In this document: in pieces, positions 1 through 12,725 of the stretch
How positions within the stretch are numbered: position 1 is the first letter of the stretch
How the letters are laid out: each line of letters begins with the position of its first letter
Assembly: GCA_949752735.1 (NCBI GenBank)
Contig: OX457047.1
Span: 33,096,863-33,160,862, forward strand
Origin: Lumbricus terrestris
Lineage: Eukaryota > Annelida > Clitellata > Crassiclitellata > Lumbricidae
Reading direction: 5' to 3'
DNA: 64,000 bases
Made by a program: the position numbers and the translations under genes
Notes under the pieces: model-generated
What the model saw: only the letters and a program-made list of their open reading frames with translations
Told to the model about the DNA's origin: nothing
Databases searched by the model: none

Positions 1-2109
1 ATCGATCGAACCTACTAACTCCCCACATGATCGCTAAGCATTCTCTTTCCTCTACTGAGTACCTTCTCTCACGTTCCAATAGCTTCCTGCTGGCATACGC
101 TATGGGATGATTTATCCCCTCGTACTGCTGCATTATTACACAACCTACTCCGCTTCCACTTGCATCCGTCTGAAGAATAAACTCTTTCTCCAGGTTTGGT
201 AATTTCAGAATTGGTTCCTTTGCCAATTCATTCTTCAACATCGTAAAACTAGCTTCCAGTTCTTCGTTCCATTCAACTACTCCAGGTGCCATCTTCTTTG
301 TCAAATCACTCAACGGTGCCATGATTTCTGCACAGTGTGGTATGAATTTCCGATAATAATTTATCGCTCCAAGAAAACTCCTGACTTGTTTTTTCGTCTT
401 TGGACGTGGCATGTCTACTATTTTATCGACTGATTTCTCCTTTGGACTTATGTCATCCTTGTTCAACATATGTCCCAAAAAGTCAATCTTTTCATATCCT
501 ATTGAACACTTCTTTGGCTTCAATGTCAAATTCGCTTGTCTCACTCTTTCGAAAAATATCTCCAATGTCTTCAAGTGTTCTCTCCATCCTTTATTATGCG
601 CTAGTATATCGTCGACATAACTTTCAAGATTTTCTGTTCCGTGAAGAATCTTCCTAATTAATCGGTTGTAACTTGACGCACTATTAATCAATCCAAATGG
701 CATAACATTGAATTTGTATATTCCATTGGCACATACTGTGACATACAAATGTAGTGTAGTCTTTCGATTCTGGACTCATAGGGATCTGCCAATAACCCTT
801 GCAGAAATCGAACTTGCTGTAGATTCTACTACCACTCAACTTATTAAAAATATCTTCGTTTGTCATCATAGGCTCAGGATCAAATACTGTCAATTTGTTT
901 AGCTGTTTGTAATTGCAACACAGTCTATTACTTCCGTCTGATTTCTTGACAACCACCAGCGGTGCTGCATAAGCTGCCTCTGATCTTTCTATCACCTTAT
1001 TGTCCAACATCGTTTGGATCTCCTTATCTATTTCTTTTTGCAAATGGTATGGTGTTGGATACGCTCTTTGTCTTACTGGCTCTTCACTCGTCAAATGTAT
1101 TTCATGCTTCACCAAGTCTGTTCTTCCAGGCTTGTCTGTGAAAATGTCTTCGTATTTCTTCAGTAGTTTTCTCAATTCTCCTTTTTGTTCTTCATCCAAA
1201 TTAGGATTTATATCTACATCTTCATAGGTCTCTGTTTGTTCACTCACATACAAATCCAATATCTCTTCTTCTTCATCTTCTCCCACTTTTCCGTCATATA
1301 CCACTGCTGAAATGTATGCTACAGTCTCGGCATCTTCTCTTTCGTGATATTTCTTCAATATATTAATGTGATATGTCTTTATCTTTCCTTTCTCGATTTC
1401 AACTCTGTAGTCATAGTCTCCAATCTTCTCTCTCACAACATATGGCCCTTGCCACTTCACTAACATCTTGTTCTTACAACTAGGCAATAGTAACAACACC
1501 TTTTCGCCTATTTCCAACTTCCGGTATCTCGCTTTCCTGTCATAATATTTCTTGTTTTTAGCATTCGCTTTGTGTATCGCCTTCTGCGCCATATCACAAG
1601 TCTCCTCAATCCTTTCCTGCATATAAGTATACACGTCTTTCACTTCTTCTTCCACTGTCTCATTGGTCCATAACTCCTTTAATATTTGCACTGGTCCTCT
1701 GCACGACCTACCGAATATTAGTTCGAATGGTGTGAAACCGTGACTCTCATGTACTGTGTCTCTCAACGCAAACAGTAATGGAGCTATATAACGATCCCAT
1801 TCTTTCGCTTGTTCACCAATCAACTTCCTCAACGTCGCTTTAATGGTTCCGTTAAGTCTTTCCACACATCCATTGCCCATTGCATGGTATGGACTAGTCA
1901 TGGTGTGTTTTATCAATAGCATCTTATTTACTTCAGCCATGAGTTCAGAAGTGAACTGGCTTCCACGATCAGTATGGATCTTCTGCGGTACTCCCATACG
2001 ACAATAGAATCCAAACAAAGCTTCTGCAACTTCCTCAGTACTAATTCCTTTCAATGGAATAGCTTCCGGATACCTTGTACTCAAATCTATGATGGTCAAT
2101 ATGTATCGG
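1..2109 (-). pseudogene. Gmr1-like Ty3/gypsy pol, 3' part: integrase core, reverse transcriptase, RNase H
   Basis: Read on the minus strand, this is the downstream part of a retrotransposon polyprotein. The integrase core comes first, with its three acidic residues in TIIDLS, HTDRGSQ and CVERLNG and 35 residues between the second and third. A GPY-type C-terminal integrase module (KWQGPYVV) follows, at about 1,440. In the same frame comes the reverse transcriptase (RLCCNYKQLN, KFDFCKGYWQIP, then a YVDD box near 610) and an RNase H start (LQTDASGSG near 165) that runs off the window edge. Integrase lies before reverse transcriptase, the reverse of ordinary Ty3/gypsy and as in Gmr1-type elements. 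A one-base frame change near 735, between the FVCHS and FNVMPFGL motifs, breaks the frame. With the DNA insertion at 2,110 this makes the copy dead. No LTR can be seen inside the window. Confidence 0.88.
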
Positions 2110-2416
2110 TAGGGTTGTCCAGAAAAATAAAAAGTTTCAGAAAACACCCAAAGTGAAGTTTTTCCCATGATTTTATTCATGTGTGGCCTACAGATATTTT
2201 TGCAGAATTTCAAAATGTCATCCTGAGGTCCCTCATGGCCCCTGAACTTAGGGACCGATTTTGGTAGAAATCGCACTGTATTTTCAATACGAACAACTTA
2301 TAGCGAAGCAGATAGGACTCACAGTTGCACTTTTAGACACCAAACTGATATAATTTTCATTACTCTTGACTAATCAGCAATAAAACAAGTTGAAGTGTAC
2401 TATATGAGCAATATAA

Positions 2417-2590
2417 GGGGCCGTCCATAAATGATGTCACGCAATTTAGGACGATTTTTGACCCCAAACCCGCTCGTTACACGTCGTCACAAAATTCATA
2501 CGATATCTAGTAAGAAACTATCACAATAAGTCACAGATGTGTGACCCGGCCTCTCCCCGAGATTCGTGACGTCATTTATGGATGGTCCCC
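2417..2590. repeat. 174-bp palindromic MITE inside the left arm
   Basis: It runs from GGGGCCGTCCATAAATGA to TGACGTCATTTATGGATGG plus TCCCC, so its own ends are inverted repeats. Its mirror copy lies in the other arm at 3,814-3,988. Its presence in both arms implies it was already there when the long inverted repeat formed, or that the arms were copied from one another later. No coding capacity. Confidence 0.7.
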
Positions 2591-3813
2591 AATGAAATAC
2601 CAATACGCACCCGCCGCAGGCATCGCATCATATGGTTCACATTCCTATTTTTCACATAATGTTAGTAATGCGACTGTTACAAATGCCTTTGCATAAAGCC
2701 TATATTCTTAAAGATGTCGACTCTGCAACAGCACCCAGATTTATTCGTAGTGTCTTGCTTAATGTATTCTTGTCAAAAGCTTTGTATGCATGGGTTCATG
2801 TGCTCTTCGACATCCTGAAAAGGCAATCTTTGTTCAGGAGCGGTCGTAATAATGGTGGCGAAGTCTGATAATAAGCTTCAGTCTACGCTATGCTGTGTCG
2901 TTTGCTGATGCTCCAGCAAGATGATCTCCCGCTTTGTCCATGACATGATTGATTTTAGTGAAGTTGATAATGTCAGTTGCCAATACTGAAATTGATTAAC
3001 TTGGCAACCACCGATGGTACCCAGGGCAAGAATCCCCAGGGTGGTTGGGGTTTCAACCCTCCAGTCTTTCCTACAGACCCATAGTATGTTTTTCACACAC
3101 CAATTCCTAGTGGATCATAGGCCAACCCACCCCGCTATTTGTCCACAATTCTCACAGTGGTGGTACCTCATGAAAGAAATTGCTCCATTTGTACTTTTGA
3201 GCAAAAATCCGATGATAACAAGAATTAGCAACTCGATTGTCAGTAACACCACTGCATGGCTGAGACCATCTACAAGTTTCGATAGGTCCTGCCTTGAAGC
3301 AAGTTGCTCGCGATACAACCTTAACGAACTTAACTGACCCAGAAACACACACTCTGTTCTGACTGCTGGATATCAGCAAAGACTGGCTAGTTAAACCAGT
3401 CAATCAATGGTCATGTGACCAAACATACATCTCAACTGAGAAATTGTTTCGTGCTGTCAAAGTTGTAAAGGACACAGCTGAGCGTGGGGTGAAGCTTATT
3501 ATCAGACTTCACAGCCATTATTACGACCGCTCCTGAACAAAGATCCACCATGGCCTTTACAGGATGTCGAAGAGCACAATCATGAAGCTATACCAAGCTT
3601 TTGACAGGAAGACTCTTAAGCAAGGCACTACGAATAGTGTCCTGTGATCATAGTCTGGGTGCTGTTGCAGAGTCGACTTCTTTAAGCATAGGCTATATAT
3701 ATAGGCTTTATGTCAGGGCATTCACAACAGTCGCATTACTAACATTATGTGAAAAATAGGAATGTGAACCATATGATGCGACGCCTGCGGCGGGTGCGTA
3801 TTGGTATTTCATT

Positions 3814-3988
3814 GGGACCGTCCATAAATGACGTAACGCACCCCAGGGGGAGGGGCCGGGTCACACATCTGTGACTATTTGTGATAGTTTCTTACTAGAT
3901 ATCGTATGAATTTTGTGACGACGTGTAACGAGCGGGTTTGGGGTCAACAATCGTCCTAAATTGCGTGACGTCATTTATGGACGGCCCC
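3814..3988. repeat. Mirror copy of the palindromic MITE, right arm
   Basis: The ends are GGGACCGTCCATAAATGACG and CGTCATTTATGGACGGCCCC. It is the inverted counterpart of the 2,417-2,590 copy. The two copies differ most in a G/C-rich stretch near 3,840-3,860, so the arms are not freshly homogenised. Confidence 0.7.
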
Positions 3989-4296
3989 TTATATTGCTCA
4001 TATAGTACATTTCAACTTGTTTTATTGCTGATTTGTCAAGAGTAATGAAAATTATATCAGTTTGGTGTCTAATAGTGCAACTGTGAGTCCTATCTGCTTC
4101 GCTATAAGTTGTTCGTATTGAAAATACAGTGCGATTTCTACCAAAATCGGTCCCTAAGTTCAGGGGCCATGAGGGACCTCAGGATGACATTTTGAAATTC
4201 TGCAAAAAATATCTGTAGGCCACACATGAATAAAATCATGGGAAAAACTTCACTTTGGGTGTTTTCTGAAACTTTTTATTTTTCTGGACAACCCTA

Positions 4297-5402
4297 ATGT
4301 ATCGGTAACCCCTTGCAGACATAGGGTTAACTTCTCCAATTATGTCTATGCATATGTGTTTGAATGGTACATCTAATACAGGTAGATGACCCATAGGCGC
4401 CTTGTGGTTCACCTTCTTGTCAACTGATTTTTGACAAATGTCACAACTCAACACATATCTCCGTATATCTTGTCCTATTCCAGGCCAATAGAATTCATTT
4501 AGAATCTTATCATGTGTTTTCCTCATTCCTAGATGAGCCGATAATAATGAATTGTGTGCTACTGCTAACACTTTATCCCTCAATGGTTTAGGTACCATTA
4601 GTTGCCATTTCACCTCATCTTTCTGTGCTTCTTTGTATCTTTTGTACAACAATCCCTTCTTTTTCACATATGGATTATCTTCTATGTTGTCTTCGTTACC
4701 ATCCCATTCAATTGCTCTTTCCATTTGTTTCGTCATAGTTTCATCTTGACTCTGCAACTCCTGTATCTCTTTTACTGACACATTCAAGTTCGGCATCTCC
4801 GCAACTTTCAATGGTCTATATTTTGCCACCTTTTAAGCTTCTGCTCTTGTTTCCACAACTGCTACTGTCATTAATTTTTCATCTTGATTCCTTATCACAT
4901 TGTCAGAAAATCTTACTGTTTTCTTTGCACCAATAGGTCTTTCTTCATATCCTGTTTTTCTAATCAATATTCCTTTGTTTTTCACTTCAGTACTATTCTC
5001 AATTATTTCTTTTGGCTCATGATTTGTCACACTCTCAGTTCTCTCATCTTTAACCATGTACTTCAATCCTTTGATTTTCCCAATTATTACTGGTTTTATC
5101 GGCTGTTCCATCACCATCGCTTGTACTTCACCATTAAAATGTTCACTCTCTATGTACACCTTAGCCAATGGGAAACATCTTAAACTTCCGTCAACTAAAA
5201 CACAATGTGTTTCTTCACCAGTCAATGCTTTTATACAACTTTTATAGTGTTTCTCCTTCTTCCTCGGATTTCGTCGAGCATAGGAATTCACCCGTCGCTC
5301 AACCGATTCTTCCTCCTCGTCTTGCTGCAAATGTTTCAACTCGGATCGCTTCAAAGTTCGATCACAACTGCATCGATCGACCGATTTGCAAATCGTCGCC
5401 AA
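4297..5402 (-). pseudogene. Gmr1-like pol, 5' part: retropepsin remnant and integrase zinc finger
   Basis: This is the upstream half of the same polyprotein. The first segment (about 5,402-4,836) has the C-terminal half of a retropepsin-like domain, ending in the PVIIGKIKGL motif, followed by a charged linker. A single in-frame TAA at 4,833-4,835 separates it from the integrase N-terminal zinc-binding domain (HNSLLSAH ... CDIC, about 4,560-4,430) and the first strand of the integrase core. The frame is cut at 4,297 by the DNA element and resumes at 2,109. The 9-bp target duplication therefore repeats the coding sequence for the residues around R-Y-I. Upstream there is an in-frame TGA near 5,408. 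No gag or catalytic protease Asp motif can be seen, so the 5' part is missing or too diverged to read. Confidence 0.82.
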
Positions 5403-6812
<1,410 letters not shown>

Positions 6813-7167
6813 ACTCTCTTCCGCAGTGTTCAGTGCTGTTTATGTACTCAGCGTGGGGCAGATCGTGCTGAGGAGTAAGTAAGCAAGTAGATAGGCATCC
6901 GACGAAGGACATGTTTGTCTGAATGATTGACCGACAGACTTGGTTAGCCTACATACACTGAGCGACTTCATAAATATAGATAGACCTTCGTTTATGCGCG
7001 GAAATTATTGGCTTCAATTCCCATTTAACGTCGTGAGCCTCTGTATTTGAACCTATACTGCACTTCTGTGTGTAAACATACTATATGCATGCATGTAGTG
7101 TATGTATGGTGACCCGACAAAAGCGCGCAAGACATAAGCGCGCAGACATAATGCGCGCAATAGGAAA

Positions 7168-7365
7168 AAAGCGTATGTGTGTATATGTGTATGTACGTAT
7201 GTATGTATGCACATGCATGTCACTTTGCATGTGTGTATGTATGTATGTATGTATGCATATGCAATTATGCATGTATGCAAACTATGCATGTATGCATGTA
7301 TGCATGTATGCATGTATGCATGTATGCAATTATGCAATTATGCATGTATGCATGTATGCAAGTAT
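7168..7365. repeat. (GTAT)n / (GCAT)n tetranucleotide tract
   Basis: Alternating GTATGTAT and GCATGTAT units with interruptions. It is purine-pyrimidine alternating over long stretches. Adjacent sequence 7,120-7,165 contains three spaced GCGCGCA-like motifs. No coding content. Confidence 0.9.
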
Positions 7366-7542
7366 GTCATCAACGCGCCTCTGCGGTTGGATATCATCCG
7401 TGAATGCACGCAAATGTCTGTATGCCGTTTATCCATGCATAAACTTACCTGCAGTGCAAATTGCAAAAGGTGAGAAAGTCAATACCTCTGTGAAGTACAT
7501 ATATCAATATACCGTGTGTTTGTATCATGACCTCTGACTGAC

Positions 7543-8635
7543 CTATCGTTGTGACAACGGTGATGGAATAAAGGAGCGCTCCAGCGAAGCTCCACTGCAG
7601 CTCCTGGTGATCGTCCTTCCCGTCCCATCCCTTCTTCTTGGCAAACATGTAGACGACGGCCGTGTAGTTCTCCAGTATCTCCTCGGCCAGCGCCGACCAG
7701 TTGTCCGGATGCAGAACGTTCATCGTTTCCGTCAACTCCCACAGCTGCCGCACGTGGCTCTGCCGCGTCTCCAGCATCTCGCGGTTCATCTGTTTCTCGT
7801 TCGGTGCCTCCAGTCCCTGGAAGATGAATCCACCGAGGATAACGTAGCCGACCATCAGACACGACAGACCGATGGTGGAGCAGAGGAACGCCAGGAAAGA
7901 TTTGCAGCAATTCGCGCATCGTCGCTGCCTACTCATCGTCACGTTTTCCTCGGTAGATGTCGGCAGAGACCGGAAGTCAAGGTCCATCGGGGGCCCCGGG
8001 GTTCCCGGGGGCGGGGACCCGACGCAGTTGTCCATGACGCGACCGTGTCGGTACGGTGAATTCATATTGCTGTCGCGCTGGTCCAGCTGTTCGCTGATGG
8101 TTCTGATCGCCGACGTCAGCTTCCCGCCGTTCTTCTTCTTCTCGCAGACGACCGTGTACGACATCTCGTTGATTCCCGTCACCGTCCGTTGATTCGTCAC
8201 GGTCCGTTGATTCATCATCAAGTCGGTCGTCTTCCTCGTCGGTCCTCTGAAGCTGATACTTAGTCCGTTTCCGCACGTGTCGTCAGTGATATCCTCCATC
8301 GACTCCAGCATCACTTCCTCCTCCGAACGCGTTCCACTCCTGTCTCGTCTCGACGACTCCCTACCCGCCGTCGTCTCGTCGTCCGCGGAGGCCGTCTCGC
8401 TCGCTGGAACCGACACGTAGTCCCTCGGGTGTCGCCTCCGTCGGCGCCTCTTGTACTTCGGGTAGACCCTGGCCTTTCGCTCGCCCTCCAGGTAGACGTA
8501 CTTCTCGCGCAGTCTGTCCTTCCCACTGCGTCCGAGGTCGCACATCGGAGCCACTCTGCCGCCGGTCAGGAAGGGAGAGGCGGCCAGGGACAGAGGCTCA
8601 GGTCCTCCGAGCGTCTCCATGGTGCCCTGGATCAT
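7543..8635 (-). CDS. Two-pore-domain (K2P/TWIK-type) potassium channel, first coding exon
   Basis: This exon gives 364 residues plus one base and ends at a donor, G|GTCAGT, at 7,542. Residues 1-240 are a long charged cytoplasmic N-terminus with a basic run (RRRRRRHPR, 63-71), acidic patches and a duplicated NQRTVT at 142-153. Residues about 248-275 are the first membrane helix (STIGLSCLMVGYVILGGFIF). Residues 276-348 form the extracellular cap, with N-glycosylation sites NWS and NYT. Residues 349-365 are the first pore helix and the start of the selectivity filter (SITVVTTIG). The intron falls inside the first glycine codon of the expected G-Y-G. K2P channels conduct background K+ current as dimers. 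The second Met (ACCATGG, 8,618-8,620) has the better context and may be the true start. No later exon was found between 1 and 7,542, so the gene continues beyond the left edge or is broken. Confidence 0.85.
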
Positions 8636-8754
8636 TCTAGGGAGATCGATCCGGTGTTGAATCGTCGGTTGAAGAACCGGATGTCGGTCGAGCGAACGCT
8701 GACCGTGAATTCAAAACGAGCGCACGCATGACAGCAACCTACAGACAGAAAATC

Positions 8755-8910
8755 AATCAGTCAATCAATAAAAATCAATCAATAAATTGGTCATGCAATC
8801 TATCGCATCAATAAGTCAGTCAATCAGTCAGCCATCCAATCAATCAAACAATCAATTAATTAATCAATCAATTAATCAATCAATCAATCAGTCAGTCAGT
8901 CATTCAATAC
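8755..8910. repeat. (CAAT)n imperfect microsatellite
   Basis: CAATCAATCAGT-type units with A/T variants, just upstream of the K2P first exon. From 8,911 to 9,255 no gene or repeat is recognisable. Confidence 0.9.
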
Positions 8911-9262
8911 AAAACACAGACTATTATTAAAGCCCTCCCAGAACCTAATCAGAGGCACTCCAGCCCAGCAGGGGCTGAAATTATGCTGTTCCATTAATGG
9001 TACTAATAGACAGAAACTAGGTCTGGCTAATAACACATGCAAGGTACATGTAGTGCAGGTTTAGACTCGAAACGATGTAGGCTACTAAGGAATAGACTAC
9101 ATTTCTACACTTAGCAAGGCTGTAGGCCAGACAACACTACATTGGAATGTAATGGCATACCTATACTGGTAAGGTTTGAATGTGCACAGATTAAGTGTCA
9201 TATCAGACAAAGAAATCTGATGAACGATCCAATGTTCTCGTGTATACCTTCAAAATCTTTTG

Positions 9263-9436
9263 TGGTTGCTCCTCCTTCTCTTCCTCCTCTTCCTCCTCCT
9301 CCACCTCCTCCTCCTCCTCCTCCTCTCCTCCTCCTCTTCCTCCACCTCCACCTCCACCTCCACCTCCTCCTCCACCTCCTCCACCTCCACCACCTCCACC
9401 TCCTCCTCCTCTACCTCCTCTTCCTCCTCCTCCTCT
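9263..9436. repeat. (CTC)n / (CCACCT)n polypyrimidine tract
   Basis: The plus strand is almost pure pyrimidine, in CTC and CCACCT units. A second, shorter C/T-rich block follows at 9,557-9,625. Pro/Ser/Leu-rich frames here are repeat translations. Confidence 0.93.
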
Positions 9437-9794
9437 GATTTCCTTTCATGACACGCGCGAGCACGCACAGCATGCAGCCGATGGACGGACGCACCGGGCA
9501 TTCATCGACAAGATCCGTCACTTCAGGACCTCATTAGCTTCATCCCTATAACCATCAATCCACTCCCTGCCTTTCCCCTCCCTCTCCTCCCTCCCACTCT
9601 CCCTCTCTCACTCCCTCCCTTCCATAAGATCCGAGACGACCACAACGCATGATAGAGCGACCTGCCTTGGACAAGCGATGCGTACGACGACTGCAGACTC
9701 GCAGAGGCCAAAGAAACACATGCATCAAAGCCACCGCTGTGAAATGACCAACCTTCCTTCTCTATGCAAACAATGATCGTCTTCTTTTGCACAC

Positions 9795-9796
<2 letters not shown>

Positions 9797-9858
<62 letters not shown>
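9797..9858. repeat. (TA)n microsatellite
   Basis: About 31 TA units. Shorter TA runs recur at 9,933-9,980. These coincide with gaps in any coding potential. Confidence 0.95.
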
Positions 9859-9859
<1 letters not shown>

Positions 9860-9984
9860 TGTCCACCCTCTTCTTATCTCGCTCACGGTTCGTGAACATC
9901 TTCATCCGTACTGTATTAGCACAGCGACCCAATATATATATATATACATATATATATTTTATATATGTGTATATATATATCGAA

Positions 9985-11940
9985 ATGTATGGTGGAAGTT
10001 AAGACGGGAAACGCCAACACTCCTACTCCTCAACCACCATGCGTAATCATGCTGAAGGCATGGACCACGTTCGCCCGACACATCTGTCTCTTCGCTGCTT
10101 TTGCAGGAGCAATTAACTGCAGTGCTGCAAAAAGACTTGATGTCCATAAGAAATGGTCGTGGAAAATTGAGGTCATGCATCCTCATGCGGAGGATAGAAG
10201 GCGAACCTTAACCCGTATATTTGTTTAGTTTTGTTTGTCTGTTACAAATACAAAACTGTTGGTTTTGTGTGTATTTTGGTCTGGCTATTTGCTTCCGAGT
10301 CACGCCTAAGGCAATTGTATGCATACATACGCACAATAGATTTTCGGTGTTTTTAGATTGAGCTATTTAACCAAGCCTTGTCTTACCTTCCGATCTTAAC
10401 CCACGCTAACCCTATGGTATACCATACCACCACATATAATATAGATATTTTTTATATAATTTTTATATATTGATCGTGATCAATATTTTACAACTTTTGC
10501 TACATCTACCACTACTGTTGCTGCTGCGGGTGCAGCTGACGATGATGATGATGACGACGACAAAAACAACGATGATGATGATGATGATGACGACGGCGAT
10601 GACGATGGCGATGGCGATGACGACGACAATGATATTAATACCATCAAGGAATTCCATTGTAGAAAATCATAGTTGTTTAAAACGGGTCTTTTCGTTTTTT
10701 ATTCGCTTCCAAAAACATCGGGTTTTTCCTTTTTTCCGTTTCGCATCGTTTTATTATTTTTATTTTTATGTAACTTTATTAATTTATTTATTTATTCTCT
10801 GTAATTATTTTCCTTGATTTTATTTCCGCCTGATATTCTTTACGTTGTCGGCCAACTCTCAATGATTCAGCTAACTGACATCATCATTTGATTCCTTAAC
10901 GTCATCATTTAAGCGATACGTGTAGTAGGTTTATAAGAGTTATTTTGATATAAAGTTCTTAGGTCTATAGGCCTATAAGCAACAATTTTAAATAAATTTT
11001 ACAATATATAATTTAGTTGCCTACACATCCAAAGCCTTTACATCTGATTAGATTTTAATTGTGTTATGTTGATCATCGTGAATTTATGCGGACTTATGTT
11101 CACAATTTAAATTTGAAAAGATTTCAATAGCCTACCTTTAGTTTTTCTCAATTTCTCATTAAACCAGTAAAAAGAAAAAAATTACTGTTGTAGATTTAAT
11201 GTCACTTAGAGTCTATGAATTTTGGTCTACTAATAAAATTGTGTTATTTGCCGATTAAGACTTTTAAAAATTGCACAAACAAGGTTTTTAAAGTTTAAAG
11301 TGCAATTTAAGATGTAACTAAGTCAAATTATTTTCCGTTTCCGTTTTTTTTGGTTTTTCCGTTTTTTATTTTTTCGAATGAAACGACGTTTTCCCCGTTT
11401 TTTTATTCCGTTTTCATCGTTTTTGTATACATATTATGAGGAAAAATACTTCGCTAATATATTTTTTAATCTAGAAGGATCAAACATGCAGGGTATATGT
11501 CGGATAAAAATAAACAAGCAATAAACACAGGATCTACTAATAATAATGATAATCCAGTAAGCTTCTTGGTTGACCTTTAAATCAGAATGCAGGACGTTGA
11601 GAAAGATGAAAAGGAAATCCTGCGACAAAATCGGATGAGCTGACATTGACAAACTGCTGGGAATCGCAGAATATTTACGAATACAAATGAGTGGACGTAT
11701 GGTGGACATAGCAGTCTGTGCATGGGCGGAGACTTAGGGGTGGGGGTGAGTCTCGGATATGAAGCGATCACTCAACTGGATAAAGTCGTCCAGGGAGGAA
11801 GAAGATTCAGATGGTTTGGTGATGTGGAAGGAATTGCAGACTGAGACAATACAGACAATGCAGACAATGCAGACAATGCACTGAATGGATGGATGGTCTG
11901 ATGGACAGATGGACATATGGCAGCGACCCGAATACCCTGT
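9985..11940. other. No gene supported; A/T-rich intergenic sequence with a (GAT/GAC)n block
   Basis: The region holds a GAT/GAC trinucleotide block at 10,534-10,640. T-rich sequence with repeated CCGTTTT motifs lies at 10,700-10,750 and 11,335-11,420. A short piece at 11,718-11,745 resembles the end of the MITE family at 46,879-47,263 (ATGGGCGGAGACTTAGGGG). An 87-codon frame at 9,965-10,228 contains a hydrophobic stretch but has no support beyond being open. Confidence 0.5.
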
Positions 11941-11947
11941 GGAATTG

Positions 11948-12155
11948 CCAACGTGTGTGTGTGTGAGCGTGTGTGTGTACGTGTGTGTACGTGTGCGGGT
12001 GCATGTGTATGCGTAACAGTCCGTGTGAGTGTGTGTATGTGTGTGCGTGTGTGTGTTTGTGTGTGTGTATGTGTGTGCGTGTGCGTCGCGTGCGTTTGTG
12101 TGTGTGCGTCTGTGTGTGTGTGTGTGAGTGAGTGAGTGTGTGAGTGTGTGTGATG
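11948..12155. repeat. (GT)n imperfect microsatellite
   Basis: GT units interrupted by GC, GA and TA steps. A small GAC/GAT block follows at 12,245-12,330. The His/Thr-rich frames on minus are repeat translations. Confidence 0.93.
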
Positions 12156-12597
12156 CGACAGAATAAATAGCGCAATATCAGTGGACTTCTGCAACGAGAA
12201 AAAGCGACGCTTCACGAATGGCGTCGAAAATTGCACAAAAAATGATAATGACGACGACAGCGACGACGATGACGAAAACTACGTCGACGATGATGATACT
12301 GACAATGATGATGGTGGTGATGGCGGGGATAATGACTATATATATATATATTTATATTTATTTATTTGCGTAATTTGTTTTCTTTAGGCTGCATGGTGTT
12401 GATGTGCATTTTTCAGAAGCGGGTCTATGTAGGCTAGTATAATGGATATGGTTGGCATCAACTTCATCCAACCGTGACAAGAGGAATCAGAGACAACAAT
12501 GAAAACTGACGAAGCGGTAAAAATGACGACGGCGACGGTATTCTGAACAGGCGTATAGCGTAGTCATCCTGGAAAACGGTTTTCTAAATTAATACTG

Positions 12598-12725
12598 TGA
12601 GTGAATTGATGAATGAATGAACGAACGAATAAATGAACGAATGAATCAATGAATCAATGAATGAACGAATGAAGAAATGAATTAATTAATGAATGAATGA
12701 ATTAATTAGTGAATCAACGAACGAA
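12598..12725. repeat. (GAAT)n imperfect microsatellite
   Basis: GAAT and GAAC units with TAAT variants. The unique sequence at 12,726-13,226 shows no gene. Confidence 0.85.

Larger units (their letters stand above)
2110..4296. mobile_element. 2.19-kb DNA element with ~0.8-kb terminal inverted repeats, 9-bp target duplication
   Basis: The ends are TAGGGTTGTCCAG and its complement CTGGACAACCCTA. The repeated 9-bp target ATGTATCGG lies at 2,101-2,109 and 4,297-4,305. The two arms (about 2,110-2,900 and 3,480-4,296) are diverged inverted copies of each other, so the element folds back on itself around a unique centre of about 0.6 kb. Long inverted repeats with a 9-bp duplication fit a non-autonomous Mutator-like (MULE) or foldback element; the superfamily is inferred. 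No transposase is recognisable. The centre holds a coding-like remnant on plus around 3,440-3,525 (reading DTAERGVKLI) that ends in a stop inside the right arm. The element split the integrase of the host retrotransposon, and the interrupted frame is the same on both sides. Confidence 0.85.

Noticed and set aside
3014..3403. Open frames in the centre of the foldback element as a transposase
   Set aside because: They are short, lack catalytic motifs and overlap on both strands. Only a small coding-like remnant near 3,440-3,525 is worth noting.
7085..7537. Met/Cys/Tyr/Val-rich frames around 7.1-7.5 kb
   Set aside because: They are translations of GTAT/GCAT repeats, although they abut the K2P intron.
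9965..10228. 87-codon frame with a signal-peptide-like stretch (HICLFAAFAGAINCSAA)
   Set aside because: It begins in TA-repeat sequence and has no splice context, homologue or conserved motif that I can recognise.
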